Assembly: GCA_963847235.1 (NCBI GenBank)
Contig: CAWJYU010000023.1
Location: forward strand, 85,362-149,361
From: JACDAN01 sp963847235
Lineage (GTDB): Bacteria > Actinomycetota > Thermoleophilia > Gaiellales > Gaiellaceae
Direction: 5' to 3'
DNA: 64,000 nt
Made by a program: the position numbers and the translations under genes. The first letter of the stretch is position 1. Each line of letters opens with the position of its first letter. The notes under the pieces are model-generated. The model had not been told where the DNA came from. It was given only the letters and a program-made list of their open reading frames with translations, and ran no database searches. This document shows positions 34,179-42,092 of this stretch, piece by piece.

Positions 34179-34835
34179 CTGCGCCTCGACGTCTTCACGC
34201 TGGTTCCCCATGTCTTCGCTGCTGTCTCCGAACAACGCCCAGTCGCCTCCGTCCTCGGTGGGGAGCTCGACCTGCGCCTCTTCAACTACCGGGACTGGGC
34301 TCCCGGGGGCGAGGTCGACGACGAGCCGTACGGCGGCGGCCCGGGCATGGTCATGCGGGTCGACGTCGTCGCCGCGTCGCTCGAAGGCGTCTACGGCGGC
34401 CTGCCGGACCACCGCGTGGTCGCGTTGACGCCGCAGGGTCGCCAGCTCGACCAGGCGCTCGTGGACGAGCTCGCCGGGGAGGAGCACCTGACGCTGCTCT
34501 CGTCCAGGTTCGAGGGCTTCGACGAGCGAATCGTGGAGCACCTGGCGACGGACGCGATCTCGATCGGGCCGTACGTCCTCTCCGGCGGCGAGCTGCCGGC
34601 GATGGTCGTGGCCGATGCGGTGGCCCGGCGGCTGCCGGGCGCGCTCAGCGAGGGCTCCGGCTCGGAGGAGAGCTTCTCGGCCGAGCTCGAGGGTGGGCTC
34701 GAGTACCCGCACTACACGCGGCCGGCGGAGTTCCGCGGCTGGACGGTGCCGGACGTCCTGCTGTCGGGCGACCACGCCCGGATCGCGGACTGGCGGCGGG
34801 AGCAGAGCCGCACGCGGACAGCGGATCGGGCATGA
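34179..34835 (+). CDS. trmD: tRNA (guanine37-N1)-methyltransferase TrmD
   Basis: About 218 residues. N-terminal LRLDVFTLVP equals the family's MRIDxFTLFP start. Next come YGGGPGMVMR and the SAM-binding trefoil-knot segment SIGPYVLSGGELPAMVVADA. TrmD methylates G37 of tRNAs and prevents frameshifting. The start codon at the expected place is CTG 34179, with no ATG, GTG or TTG between the rimM stop and it. The stop overlaps lepB (ATGA). Confidence 0.94.
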   Translation: MRLDVFTLVPHVFAAVSEQRPVASVLGGELDLRLFNYRDWAPGGEVDDEPYGGGPGMVMRVDVVAASLEGVYGGLPDHRVVALTPQGRQLDQALVDELAGEEHLTLLSSRFEGFDERIVEHLATDAISIGPYVLSGGELPAMVVADAVARRLPGALSEGSGSEESFSAELEGGLEYPHYTRPAEFRGWTVPDVLLSGDHARIADWRREQSRTRTADRA

Positions 34836-35434
34836 GGAACCCCGTCGACCGTCTCACGCACCGCCTGCCGCGGCCCTGGAGGGTCGCGATCGACTGGGTG
34901 GTCACGATCGTCGGCGCCGTCGCGATCGTGCTCGCGATCAAGCAGTGGGTCGTGAACCCGTACCGGATCCCGTCCTCGTCCATGGAGCCGACGCTTCACT
35001 GCGCCGGCTCGGGGCTGGGCTGCACCTCGCGCTTCTCCGACCGGGTGCTCGCGAACCGCTTCATCTACCACTTCACGGATCCCGAGCGGGGCGACATCGT
35101 CGTCTTCACGACACCGCAGCGCGCGCGGCAGGACTGCGGTGCCGGCGGGACGTTCGTCAAGCGGATCGTCGGGCTTCCCGGCGAGACGTGGGAGATGCGC
35201 AACGGCTTCGTCTACATCAACGGCAGGCGCCTGAACGAGCCCTACGTGAAGGAGGACCGGCGTGACGTGGACACGAGGCCGCCGGAGAAGATCCCGCCGG
35301 GTCAGTACTTCGTGATGGGCGACAACCGGGCACAGTCGTGCGACTCGCGCGTGTGGGGACCACTGGCGCGGGACAACCTGATCGGCAAGGTTTTCGCGAT
35401 CTATTTCCCGCCGAGACGAATTGCCTTGCGCTAG
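34832..35434 (+). CDS. lepB: Signal peptidase I
   Basis: 200 residues. One N-terminal membrane helix (about 18-40), catalytic Ser50 in PSSSMEPTL and catalytic Lys110 in FVKRIVGLPGE, then the C-terminal GDNRAQSCDSRVWGPL box. It cleaves signal peptides on the outer side of the membrane. ATG 34832 overlaps the trmD stop. Two Cys pairs in the loop (HCAGSGLGC, QDCGAG) might form a disulfide. Confidence 0.95.
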   Translation: MRNPVDRLTHRLPRPWRVAIDWVVTIVGAVAIVLAIKQWVVNPYRIPSSSMEPTLHCAGSGLGCTSRFSDRVLANRFIYHFTDPERGDIVVFTTPQRARQDCGAGGTFVKRIVGLPGETWEMRNGFVYINGRRLNEPYVKEDRRDVDTRPPEKIPPGQYFVMGDNRAQSCDSRVWGPLARDNLIGKVFAIYFPPRRIALR

Positions 35435-35469
35435 CATCCCGCGGTCGGGCCGCCGCCCGACCCTTTGCC

Positions 35470-35946
35470 ATGGCGAACCCCATCGAGACACTCGAGCGCA
35501 AGCAGCTGCGCGCCGACCGTCCGGAGTTCAAGGCGGGGGACACCGTTCGTGTCCACTTCCAGGTCATCGAGGGACAGCGCCGCCGCATCCAGGTCTTCGA
35601 GGGCATCGTCCTCAAGCGGCAGGGCTCCGGCTCCCGTGAGACGTTCACGGTGCGGAAGCAGTCGTTCGGCGTCGGCGTCGAGCGGACGTTCCCGCTGCAC
35701 TCGCCGAAGATCGAGAAGATCGAGGTCATGGCCATCGGCGACGTGAACCGCGCGAAGCTCTACTACTTGCGCGGGAAAGTGGGCAAGAAGGCGCGCGTGC
35801 GCGAGCGCCGTGATGGGGTGCGGCTATCCTCGGCCGGTGCCGCAGCCGTCGCCGCCCAACAGCCTGCCGACGAAGATTCCGGGCCGGAAGAGGCCGTCGA
35901 GGCCCCGGCCGACGAGCTCGAGCCCGAAGCCTCAGAAAAGGGGTAG
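35470..35946 (+). CDS. rplS: 50S ribosomal protein L19 with acidic C-terminal tail
   Basis: 158 residues. The L19 domain (residues 1-115) is normal: ERKQLRADRPEFKAGDTVRV ... FEGIVLKRQGSG ... KVGKKARVRERRD. About 40 extra residues follow, poor in basic and rich in Glu, Asp, Ala and Pro (ADEDSGPEEAVEAPADELE). Such tails occur in some actinobacterial L19 proteins. The tail overlaps the rnhB frame; the TAG stop is one of the four anomalous junctions. Confidence 0.93.
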   Translation: MANPIETLERKQLRADRPEFKAGDTVRVHFQVIEGQRRRIQVFEGIVLKRQGSGSRETFTVRKQSFGVGVERTFPLHSPKIEKIEVMAIGDVNRAKLYYLRGKVGKKARVRERRDGVRLSSAGAAAVAAQQPADEDSGPEEAVEAPADELEPEASEKG

Positions 35947-36592
35947 ACGGCTCCTCGAGTTCGACCGCCGCTTCGGGCGGCGGTTCGTCGCCGGGGTGGA
36001 CGAGGCGGGCCGCGGTTCCTTGGCGGGACCGCTGGTCGTCGCCGGGGTCCTCTTCGACTACGAGCTCCTGCGAGACCACCGCTGCCGGCCCCTGGCGGGC
36101 CTGAACGACTCGAAGCAGCTGACCGCCGAGGAGCGGGAAGCGCTGTTCCACGGCGTGGTGGCCTGCGCGAACTCGTTCACTGTGCGCGTGATCTCGTCCG
36201 GCGAGATCGACCGCGGCGGACTGCATCGCTCGAACCTGGAGGGGATGCGCTCGTGCCTGCGGGAGCTGGCGCCGCCGGCGGAGGCATGCTTGGTGGACGG
36301 GTTCCGGCTTGGCCCCTCTGCGCCGGCGCACACGGCGGTCGTGGACGGGGACGAGCGGTCGGCGGCGATCGCCGCTGCGTCGATCATCGCGAAGGTGGTG
36401 CGCGACCGTGCGATGCGGCGGATGGACGCGCTGTTCCCCGCGTATGGGTTCTCGTCCCACGTGGGCTACATCACGCCGCGGCACTCGGCCGTCGTACGGC
36501 AGCGGGGACCGTCGGAGATCCACCGGCGGTCGTTCCAGGCGCTCTGTTACCTGTCGCCGGAGGAGCTGGCCGCGAGGCTCGAGGAGGAATGA
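35945..36592 (+). CDS. rnhB: Ribonuclease HII
   Basis: About 215 residues in the catalytic core. Motifs: VAGVDEAGRGSLAGPLVVAG (catalytic Asp and Glu), LNDSKQL and VVDGDERSAAIAAASIIAKV, near the end SSHVGYITPRH. RNase HII removes ribonucleotides and RNA primers from DNA. The only ATG starts (35810/35813) lie inside rplS and give a low-complexity leader. One missing G at the rplS stop (GGGGTAG versus GGGGTGAG) would give GTG AGA CGG as a normal overlapping start, so the gene is placed at 35945. Confidence 0.9.
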   Translation, partial: RRLLEFDRRFGRRFVAGVDEAGRGSLAGPLVVAGVLFDYELLRDHRCRPLAGLNDSKQLTAEEREALFHGVVACANSFTVRVISSGEIDRGGLHRSNLEGMRSCLRELAPPAEACLVDGFRLGPSAPAHTAVVDGDERSAAIAAASIIAKVVRDRAMRRMDALFPAYGFSSHVGYITPRHSAVVRQRGPSEIHRRSFQALCYLSPEELAARLEEE

Positions 36593-36924
36593 ACCGGACG
36601 GGCGCGCGGGCCGAGCGCCGGGCGCGCCTCTTCTATCTGCTTCGCGGCTACCGGGTGCTCGGCGCGAACGTGCGGCCGGGTGGGGTGGAGGTCGACCTGG
36701 TGCTTCGGCGAGGCAAGCGCGTCGTGTTTTGCGAGGTGAAGGCGAAGCTCGGCGAGCGATACGGCGATCCGGCCGAGATGGTCGGGCTCGAGAAGCAGGA
36801 GCGTCTGAGGCGGGCCGCCGAGGCGTGGCTGGCAGAGCATCCGGAAGCGTGTGAGTGGGAGGTGCGCTTCGACGTCGTCTCGGTGACGCCGCGGGGCGTG
36901 CAGCGCGTGGCGAACGCGTTCTAG
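36589..36924 (+). CDS. UPF0102 (YraN) family endonuclease-like protein
   Basis: 111 residues. Typical UPF0102 pattern: GARAERRARLFYLLRGYRVL, then the nuclease-fold core GGVEVDLVLRRGKRVVFCEVKAK (D...E-V-K as in PD-(D/E)XK enzymes). Its cellular role is unclear; it is usually found next to rnhB and comM, as here. ATG 36589 overlaps the rnhB stop by 4 bp (ATGA). Confidence 0.92.
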   Translation: MNRTGARAERRARLFYLLRGYRVLGANVRPGGVEVDLVLRRGKRVVFCEVKAKLGERYGDPAEMVGLEKQERLRRAAEAWLAEHPEACEWEVRFDVVSVTPRGVQRVANAF

Positions 36925-36926
36925 GA

Positions 36927-36952
36927 CTCCTCCGCCGCCCGGCGAAGGAGGT
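36927..36952 (+). promoter_or_regulatory. Hairpin containing the Shine-Dalgarno of the methyltransferase gene
   Basis: CTCCTCCGCC (36927-36936) can pair with GGCGAAGGAG (36941-36950), one mismatch, four-base loop. The GGAGG ribosome-binding site is in the 3' arm, so translation could be restrained until the hairpin opens. Confidence 0.5.
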
Positions 36953-36957
36953 TGGTC

Positions 36958-38070
36958 GTGGCGCCGTCGCAGGATGCTCTCTACGCGGAGATCGACCTCG
37001 AGCTTTCCTGGTCGGAGCGCGACCTTCCCGAGCGCGAGCGCACCAAGCACGTCCACCGGCTTCACCCCTACCTCGGGAAGTTCATTCCGCAGCTGGTCGA
37101 GGCGCTGCTCGGCCGGTATGTCCCGGCGCGTGGGCGGGTGCTCGATCCGTTCGCCGGCTCGGGCACGACGCTCGTCCAATCGCTCGAGAGCGGGCGAGAC
37201 GCTGTCGGTGTCGACATCGCGGCGTTCAACTGTCTGCTCATGAGCGTCAAGACGCGGCGCTACGACCTCTTCTCGCTCGAGTCGGAGCTGCGTGACGTCG
37301 TGCGTCGGGTGGAGGCGTTCGACGGGGGCGGGCCTGCCGCATCCGGCTACGCGGCGGATTGGTACGCGCCGAGGGCGGCGTCCGAGCTGCTCGCATTCCG
37401 GGAGCTGGTGGCCGAGTACGAGCACCAGGACGTGCTCCGGATCATCCTTGCCCGCGCCGCCCGGTCGGCCCGCCGCACGACGCACTTCGACCTGGACTTC
37501 CCACGTGCACCTCAGGTCGAGCCGTACTGGTGCCACAAGCACAAGCGGATCTGCCGGCCGGTCGAGCGCGCGGAGCACTTCCTCCGGCGGTACACGCTCG
37601 ACACGCTGGGGCGGATCAAGGAGTTCTCGCGCGTGCGTGCGCGTGGGCGCGAGGCGGCGGTGCTGCACGGCGACGCACGGGAGATCGGTTACGGCGGCCG
37701 GTTCGACGCAGTCGTGACCTCGCCGCCGTACCCGGGGCTGATCGACTACCACGAGCAGCATCGGTACGCCTACGAGCTGCTGGGTCTCGAGGATCGGCGT
37801 GCGGTCGAGCTCGGCGCCGCCGTTCGTGGGACGAGCTCGGCGGCGCTCGCGGAGTACGTCGAGGGAATCGCATCGGTGCTCGCGCACGCCGGGAAGTCCC
37901 TGCGGGGTCGTGCACCGGTCGTCATCGTCGTGCACGACCGGCGCGAGCTCTATCCGCAGATCCTCGATCGGGCGGGCCTGCGGCTCGAGGAACGTCTTCG
38001 CCGACATGTGAACCGCCGCACGGGGCGGCGGGCCGGCGAGTTCTTCGAGGACATCTTGATCGCCCGCTAG
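36958..38070 (+). CDS. Orphan DNA methyltransferase (N6-adenine/N4-cytosine type)
   Basis: 370 residues from GTG 36958 (GGAGG 7 nt upstream; the TTG at 36952 is too close). SAM-binding motif I VLDPFAGSGTTLVQSLESG is near residue 65, and catalytic motif IV TSPPYPGLIDY near residue 255. They are separated by a ~170-residue insert that may hold the target-recognition domain and includes YWCHKHKRIC, a possible metal site. SPPY favours N4-cytosine or N6-adenine methylation; an RNA substrate cannot be excluded. There is no restriction enzyme nearby. Neighbours are UPF0102, comM and dprA, which suggests a link to DNA uptake. Confidence 0.8.
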   Translation: MAPSQDALYAEIDLELSWSERDLPERERTKHVHRLHPYLGKFIPQLVEALLGRYVPARGRVLDPFAGSGTTLVQSLESGRDAVGVDIAAFNCLLMSVKTRRYDLFSLESELRDVVRRVEAFDGGGPAASGYAADWYAPRAASELLAFRELVAEYEHQDVLRIILARAARSARRTTHFDLDFPRAPQVEPYWCHKHKRICRPVERAEHFLRRYTLDTLGRIKEFSRVRARGREAAVLHGDAREIGYGGRFDAVVTSPPYPGLIDYHEQHRYAYELLGLEDRRAVELGAAVRGTSSAALAEYVEGIASVLAHAGKSLRGRAPVVIVVHDRRELYPQILDRAGLRLEERLRRHVNRRTGRRAGEFFEDILIAR

Positions 38071-38126
38071 CGCCGGTTTCGGCACAAGGTCGGCACAGAC
38101 ACGCGCGTCTTTGAGCCGTACCGTCG

Positions 38127-39590
38127 GTGGGTGTGCTCGGACGGACGGTCACCCATGCTCTCGTAGGGCTCGAGGCCCGCAAGGTGGAGGTCGAGGCGCA
38201 CCTCCAGAACGGGGTTCCGGGGCTCGCGATCGTGGGCCTGGCCGACCGCGCGTGCCAGGAGGCGAAGCATCGAGTCCGGAGCGGGATCGCGTCCGCAGAG
38301 CTCGAGTGGCCACAGCGGAGAATCACCGTCAACCTCGCGCCTGCGGCTCTCCGGAAGGAGGGATCGGGGTTCGATCTTCCGATCGCGCTCGCAATCCTGG
38401 CGGCGTCTCGACAGTTCCCGGCAGACCGCCTGGCAGGGCATGCGGCGATCGGAGAGCTGGCTCTCGACGGGCGGCTGCGGCCGGTGGCCGGCGTGCTCGC
38501 GGCCGCGGAAGGTGCGCGCGGAGCCGGGCTCGGGCGTCTCGTGTGTGCCGCCGAATCGGCGGCGGAGGCGGCCCTGGCCGGCGTCGAGCCGATTCCCGCC
38601 CGGCATCTGGCCGAGGTTGTCGGCTACCTCCGCGGCGAGCACGAGCCATCGCCGGTCGAGGCAGCGTCCAACGGTCGCGTGAGACCCGACGTGCCGGATC
38701 TGGCGGACGTGCGGGGTCAGGAGCGAGCGCGGAGAGCCCTCGAGCTGGCTGCGGCCGGCGGCCACAATCTCCTTCTCGCGGGGCCGCCGGGGATCGGCAA
38801 GTCGATGCTGGCGCGGCGTCTGCCCGGGGTGCTGCCGGCGATGACGAGGGATGAAGCGCTCGAGGTCACGCGGATCCACTCCGTCGTCGGGCTGTTGTCG
38901 CGGGATCGGCCCCTGGTGGACAGCCGGCCCTTTCGGTCGCCGCATCACAGCGCGTCGGTGGCGGCGATCGTCGGTGGTGGCCCGAGCCCGAGGCCCGGTG
39001 AGGCCACGCTCGCGCATCGAGGCGTCCTCTTCCTGGACGAGCTGCCGGAGTTCCAGCGACCGGTTCTCGAGGCCCTGCGCCAGCCGCTCGAGGACGGCGA
39101 GATCGCGGTCGCTCGAGTCGGCGGGAGGGCGGTCTTCCCGGCGCGATTTCAGCTCGTCGCTTCCATGAACATGTGTCCGTGCGGCGGGCGCGGTGACGCG
39201 GGTGCGGACTGCCAGTGCTCGGCTCAACGGCTGGCGGCGTTTCGGGAGAAGCTCTCGCGTGCGCTGCTCGATCGCTTCGACATCGTCGTTGCGTTGCCTC
39301 GTCCGCGCGCGGCGGAGCTGGGCGGATCCGGGGGCGAGCCCTCGAGCGCCGTCGCGGACCGCGTTGCCGCTGCTCGGCGACGTCTCTCGGGTCGTCCGCT
39401 CGAGCGCACGGATCCGGCGACGGCGCTGCTCGACCGGGCAGTCGAGCGGCTGCCGCTCTCCGGCCGCGGTCGCGCCCGAGTGGCGCGCGTCGCGCGGACG
39501 GTTGCCGCCCTCGCGGACGCAGAGGGAGTCGAGGAGGAGCACGTGGCCGAGGCGCTGGCCTACCGCTCGCCGCGTGAGCTGGTGCAGTGA
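38127..39590 (+). CDS. comM: ComM/YifB-type AAA ATPase (Mg-chelatase-like)
   Basis: 487 residues. N-terminal Lon-like domain (VEAHLQNGVPGLAIVGLAD), then the AAA core with Walker A LLAGPPGIGKSMLARRLPG, Walker B GVLFLDELPEFQ, and the ComM-typical SFRSPHH-like and NMCPCGGRGD segments. ComM is a hexameric helicase that promotes branch migration during natural transformation. GTG 38127 or GTG 38133 may start it. The stop overlaps the probable dprA start by 4 bp. Confidence 0.94.
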   Translation: MGVLGRTVTHALVGLEARKVEVEAHLQNGVPGLAIVGLADRACQEAKHRVRSGIASAELEWPQRRITVNLAPAALRKEGSGFDLPIALAILAASRQFPADRLAGHAAIGELALDGRLRPVAGVLAAAEGARGAGLGRLVCAAESAAEAALAGVEPIPARHLAEVVGYLRGEHEPSPVEAASNGRVRPDVPDLADVRGQERARRALELAAAGGHNLLLAGPPGIGKSMLARRLPGVLPAMTRDEALEVTRIHSVVGLLSRDRPLVDSRPFRSPHHSASVAAIVGGGPSPRPGEATLAHRGVLFLDELPEFQRPVLEALRQPLEDGEIAVARVGGRAVFPARFQLVASMNMCPCGGRGDAGADCQCSAQRLAAFREKLSRALLDRFDIVVALPRPRAAELGGSGGEPSSAVADRVAAARRRLSGRPLERTDPATALLDRAVERLPLSGRGRARVARVARTVAALADAEGVEEEHVAEALAYRSPRELVQ

Positions 39591-40431
39591 AGCTTGCGCG
39601 CTCAGACGTGCGCTTTCCGCCGCGTTGAAGGCGATCTTCGATCCGCCTCCGTCGCTCCATTTACGCGGCTCGGGTGAGCCGGAGCTGCTCGGGCGGAGAG
39701 CGGTCGGCGTCGTGGGCGCGCGATCGTGCTCGCCGTACGGCGCCCAGGTCGCGCGGATGCTCGGCCGTGAGCTCGCGGCTGCCGGCCTCGTCGTCGTCAG
39801 CGGGCTTGCGCGAGGGATCGACGGCGAGGCACATCGTGGCGCCCTCGAGAGCGGCGGGCCGACTGTCGGCGTGCTGGGGTGCGGCATCGACCGCGACTAC
39901 CCGGCCGTGAACGCAGCCCTCTCACGACGGATGGAGGACGGCGGTCTCGTCATCTCGGAGTACGAAGCCGGGGTGGAACCGGCGCCGTGGAGGTTCCCGG
40001 CGAGGAATCGGATCATCGCGGGGCTCTGCGAGGCGGTCGTCGTCGTGGAGGCCCGAGAGCGGAGCGGTGCGCTGATCACGGCCGACTTCGCACTCGAGGA
40101 GGGCAGAGAGGTCTTCGCCGTGCCCGGCGAGATCACGAGCGCGCTCTCGGTCGGGTCGAACGCTCTCCTGCGTCTCGGCGCGACGCCGCTGACCGGATCG
40201 GGAGACGTGCTCGAAGCGCTCGGCATCGAACGCGCTGCGGCGACGGAGGATCCGGATGTCTCCGAGGCCGCCAGGCGCTTGCTGGTGCTGGTTCGCGACA
40301 CGCCGTCTGCCGCGGACGAGCTGGTCGCCAAGGCATCGCTGGAGGCCGGCGCGGTCAGTGTCGCGCTGACAGAGTTGGAGCTCGCCGGCCTGGTCGCGGC
40401 GGCCGACGGTGTGTACAGGGCGGTGCGCTGA
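39587..40431 (+). CDS. dprA: DNA processing protein DprA (short form), frameshifted in assembly
   Basis: About 280 residues. The Rossmann-like DprA core is complete: RAVGVVGARSCSPYG, VVSGLARGIDGEAHRGAL, GVLGCGIDRDYP and FPARNRIIAGL, with a C-terminal winged-helix part. DprA binds incoming single-stranded DNA and loads RecA. The N-terminal SAM-like domain of longer DprA proteins is absent. GTG 39587 overlaps the comM stop and begins VKLARSDVRFP. One missing G near 39616 would join it to AALKAIFDPPPSLHLRG, the family's usual sequence. Without this correction the start would be TTG 39625. Confidence 0.9.
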
Positions 40432-40438
40432 CGGTGTC

Positions 40439-40444
40439 TACGAT
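40439..40444 (+). promoter_or_regulatory. -10 box TACGAT before the FAD oxidoreductase gene
   Basis: TACGAT is 6 nt before GTG 40451, the tightest leaderless spacing in the window. No Shine-Dalgarno precedes the start. Confidence 0.45.
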
Positions 40445-40450
40445 CGCTCG

Positions 40451-41575
40451 GTGGATACGCCGTACTGGCTGGACGAGCCCGTCGAGCCCCTGGCCGGCAA
40501 GCACCACGACGGTTCTGTCGACGTCGCGATCGTCGGTGGGGGCGTCACGGGTTGCTCCTGCGCGCTCACGCTGGCTGAGGCCGGCATGCGTGTTCGGTTG
40601 TACGAGGCGCGCACGATCGCCTCCGGCGCCAGCGGGCGGAACGGCGGCTTCGCTCTCCGTGGCGGCGCCATGCGCTACGACGCCGCACGGGCGACGTTCG
40701 GACCAGAGCGCGCAACAGCGTTCTGGCGACTGACCGAGCGCGCGCTCGATCGGATGGCCGAGCTCGCCGGCGACGCGTTTCGGCGCGTCGGCAGCCTCCG
40801 GCTGGCCGCAGACGAACAAGAGAGAGACGAGCTGCGAGCGGAGCACGACGCGTTGCTCGCGGACGGCTTCGCGGCGGAATGGGTCGACGAGCTGCCCGAG
40901 CGGCTCTCCGGCACCTACCTGGCCGCGATCCTCCAGCCGGACGACGGGGCGCTTCAACCCGGGCGCTGGGTCCGGCGCCTGGCTTCCCGGGCCGGCGAGG
41001 CCGGAGCGGAGATCCGTGAGGGCGCACGCGTCGCGTCCCTGGACGAGCTCGACGCCGAGCACGTGGTGATCGCCTCGGACGGCTACCCGAGCGGCCTCGT
41101 CGCGGAGCTCGACCAAGTCGTGCAGCCCACGCGCGGCCAGGTCGTCTCGACCGAGCCGCTGCCCGAGCTCCTGTACGAGCGGCCGCACTACGCGCGGCGG
41201 GGGTTCGATTACTGGCAGCAGCTGCCGGACGGCCGGCTCGTCGTCGGCGGTCGGCGCGACGTCACACTCGAAGCCGAGTTCACGGCGGACGAGGTGACGA
41301 CCGAGCCCGTCCAGGCTGCACTCGAGTCGTTCCTTCGAGACCTCGTCGGGTACCTGCCCGCGATCACCCACCGCTGGTCCGGGATCTTCGGGACCTCGCC
41401 CGACGACCGTCCGCTCGTGGGCGCAGTTCCCGGGCGCGACCGCGTGTGGGTTGCCCGTGGCTACTCGGGCCACGGAAACGTGCTCGGGCTCGCGTCCGGC
41501 GAGCTCGTCGCGAAAGCGATTCTCGGCCGGCGCGAGCCCGAGCTCGAGCTGTTCGATCCTGGGCGGCTGCTCTAG
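40451..41575 (+). CDS. FAD-dependent amine/amino-acid oxidoreductase (DAO family)
   Basis: 374 residues. Rossmann motif VAIVGGGVTGCSCALTLAE, then GASGRNGGF, the hallmark of the DAO family's gamma-glutamylputrescine oxidase/PuuB-like branch, and a C-terminal GxSGHG-type segment (GYSGHGNVLGLASG). It probably oxidises a primary or secondary amine with production of peroxide or an imine; the substrate is not predictable. The start is fixed by the -10 box and GTG 40451. Confidence 0.87.
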   Translation: MDTPYWLDEPVEPLAGKHHDGSVDVAIVGGGVTGCSCALTLAEAGMRVRLYEARTIASGASGRNGGFALRGGAMRYDAARATFGPERATAFWRLTERALDRMAELAGDAFRRVGSLRLAADEQERDELRAEHDALLADGFAAEWVDELPERLSGTYLAAILQPDDGALQPGRWVRRLASRAGEAGAEIREGARVASLDELDAEHVVIASDGYPSGLVAELDQVVQPTRGQVVSTEPLPELLYERPHYARRGFDYWQQLPDGRLVVGGRRDVTLEAEFTADEVTTEPVQAALESFLRDLVGYLPAITHRWSGIFGTSPDDRPLVGAVPGRDRVWVARGYSGHGNVLGLASGELVAKAILGRREPELELFDPGRLL

Positions 41576-41943
41576 CCCTCTTCCGGCGTCGGCGCGTTCT
41601 CGTCGTTCTGCCAGAACGAGAACTCGTTGCCCTCGGTGTCCTTCGCGTGGGCGAACCAGCCCATCCCGGGGACAGATTGCTTGTCCTCCACCGATCCACC
41701 GAGCTGCGAGGCCTTCTCCCGTGCGGCGTCGATGTCCTCCGTTGCGAAGTACACCCGTAGCCCGTCCTGACCTTGCTCGCGAGGCATCAACCCGCCGCCG
41801 CTCTGCTGGTCCTCGTTGGCGAACATGTGGTACTCGACCGGGCCGTCGTACGTCTGGAACTGGACGCCGAACAGGCCCGACCAGAACTCCTTGGCGCGAC
41901 TCGTGTCGTCAGCGGGAATCTCGAAATGCACGACCTTGCTCAT
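41572..41943 (-). CDS. VOC-superfamily protein (glyoxalase/bleomycin-resistance type)
   Basis: 123 residues. Starts MSKVVHFEIPADDTSRAKEFW with the first VOC module, and the second includes GMGWFAHAKDTEGNEFSFWQ (the metal-ligand Glu near the end). Typical of small actinobacterial VOC enzymes; substrate unknown. ATG 41943 has a GGAGG site upstream. It overlaps the convergent FAD gene by 4 bp. Confidence 0.88.
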   Translation of the reverse strand: MSKVVHFEIPADDTSRAKEFWSGLFGVQFQTYDGPVEYHMFANEDQQSGGGLMPREQGQDGLRVYFATEDIDAAREKASQLGGSVEDKQSVPGMGWFAHAKDTEGNEFSFWQNDENAPTPEEG

Positions 41944-42092
41944 CCGCTTCCTCCCTCTCTCGACCACTCAGTCGATATCGATTTCTTGGACGTCCGAGAA
42001 GCTACCGTCGTTTGCCCCCGCCCGGAAGCGGTTCACCACCTCAATACCGATCGCGCGCGATCCCAGAAGTCACGGAAGATTCGCGAGCCGGG

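Noticed and set aside
36952..36957. TTG 36952 as the methyltransferase start
   Set aside because: It lies on top of the Shine-Dalgarno; GTG 36958 has correct spacing.
36589..38070. UPF0102 plus methyltransferase as a restriction-modification system
   Set aside because: UPF0102 is a conserved housekeeping-linked family next to rnhB/comM in many genomes; no restriction enzyme or specificity subunit is present.
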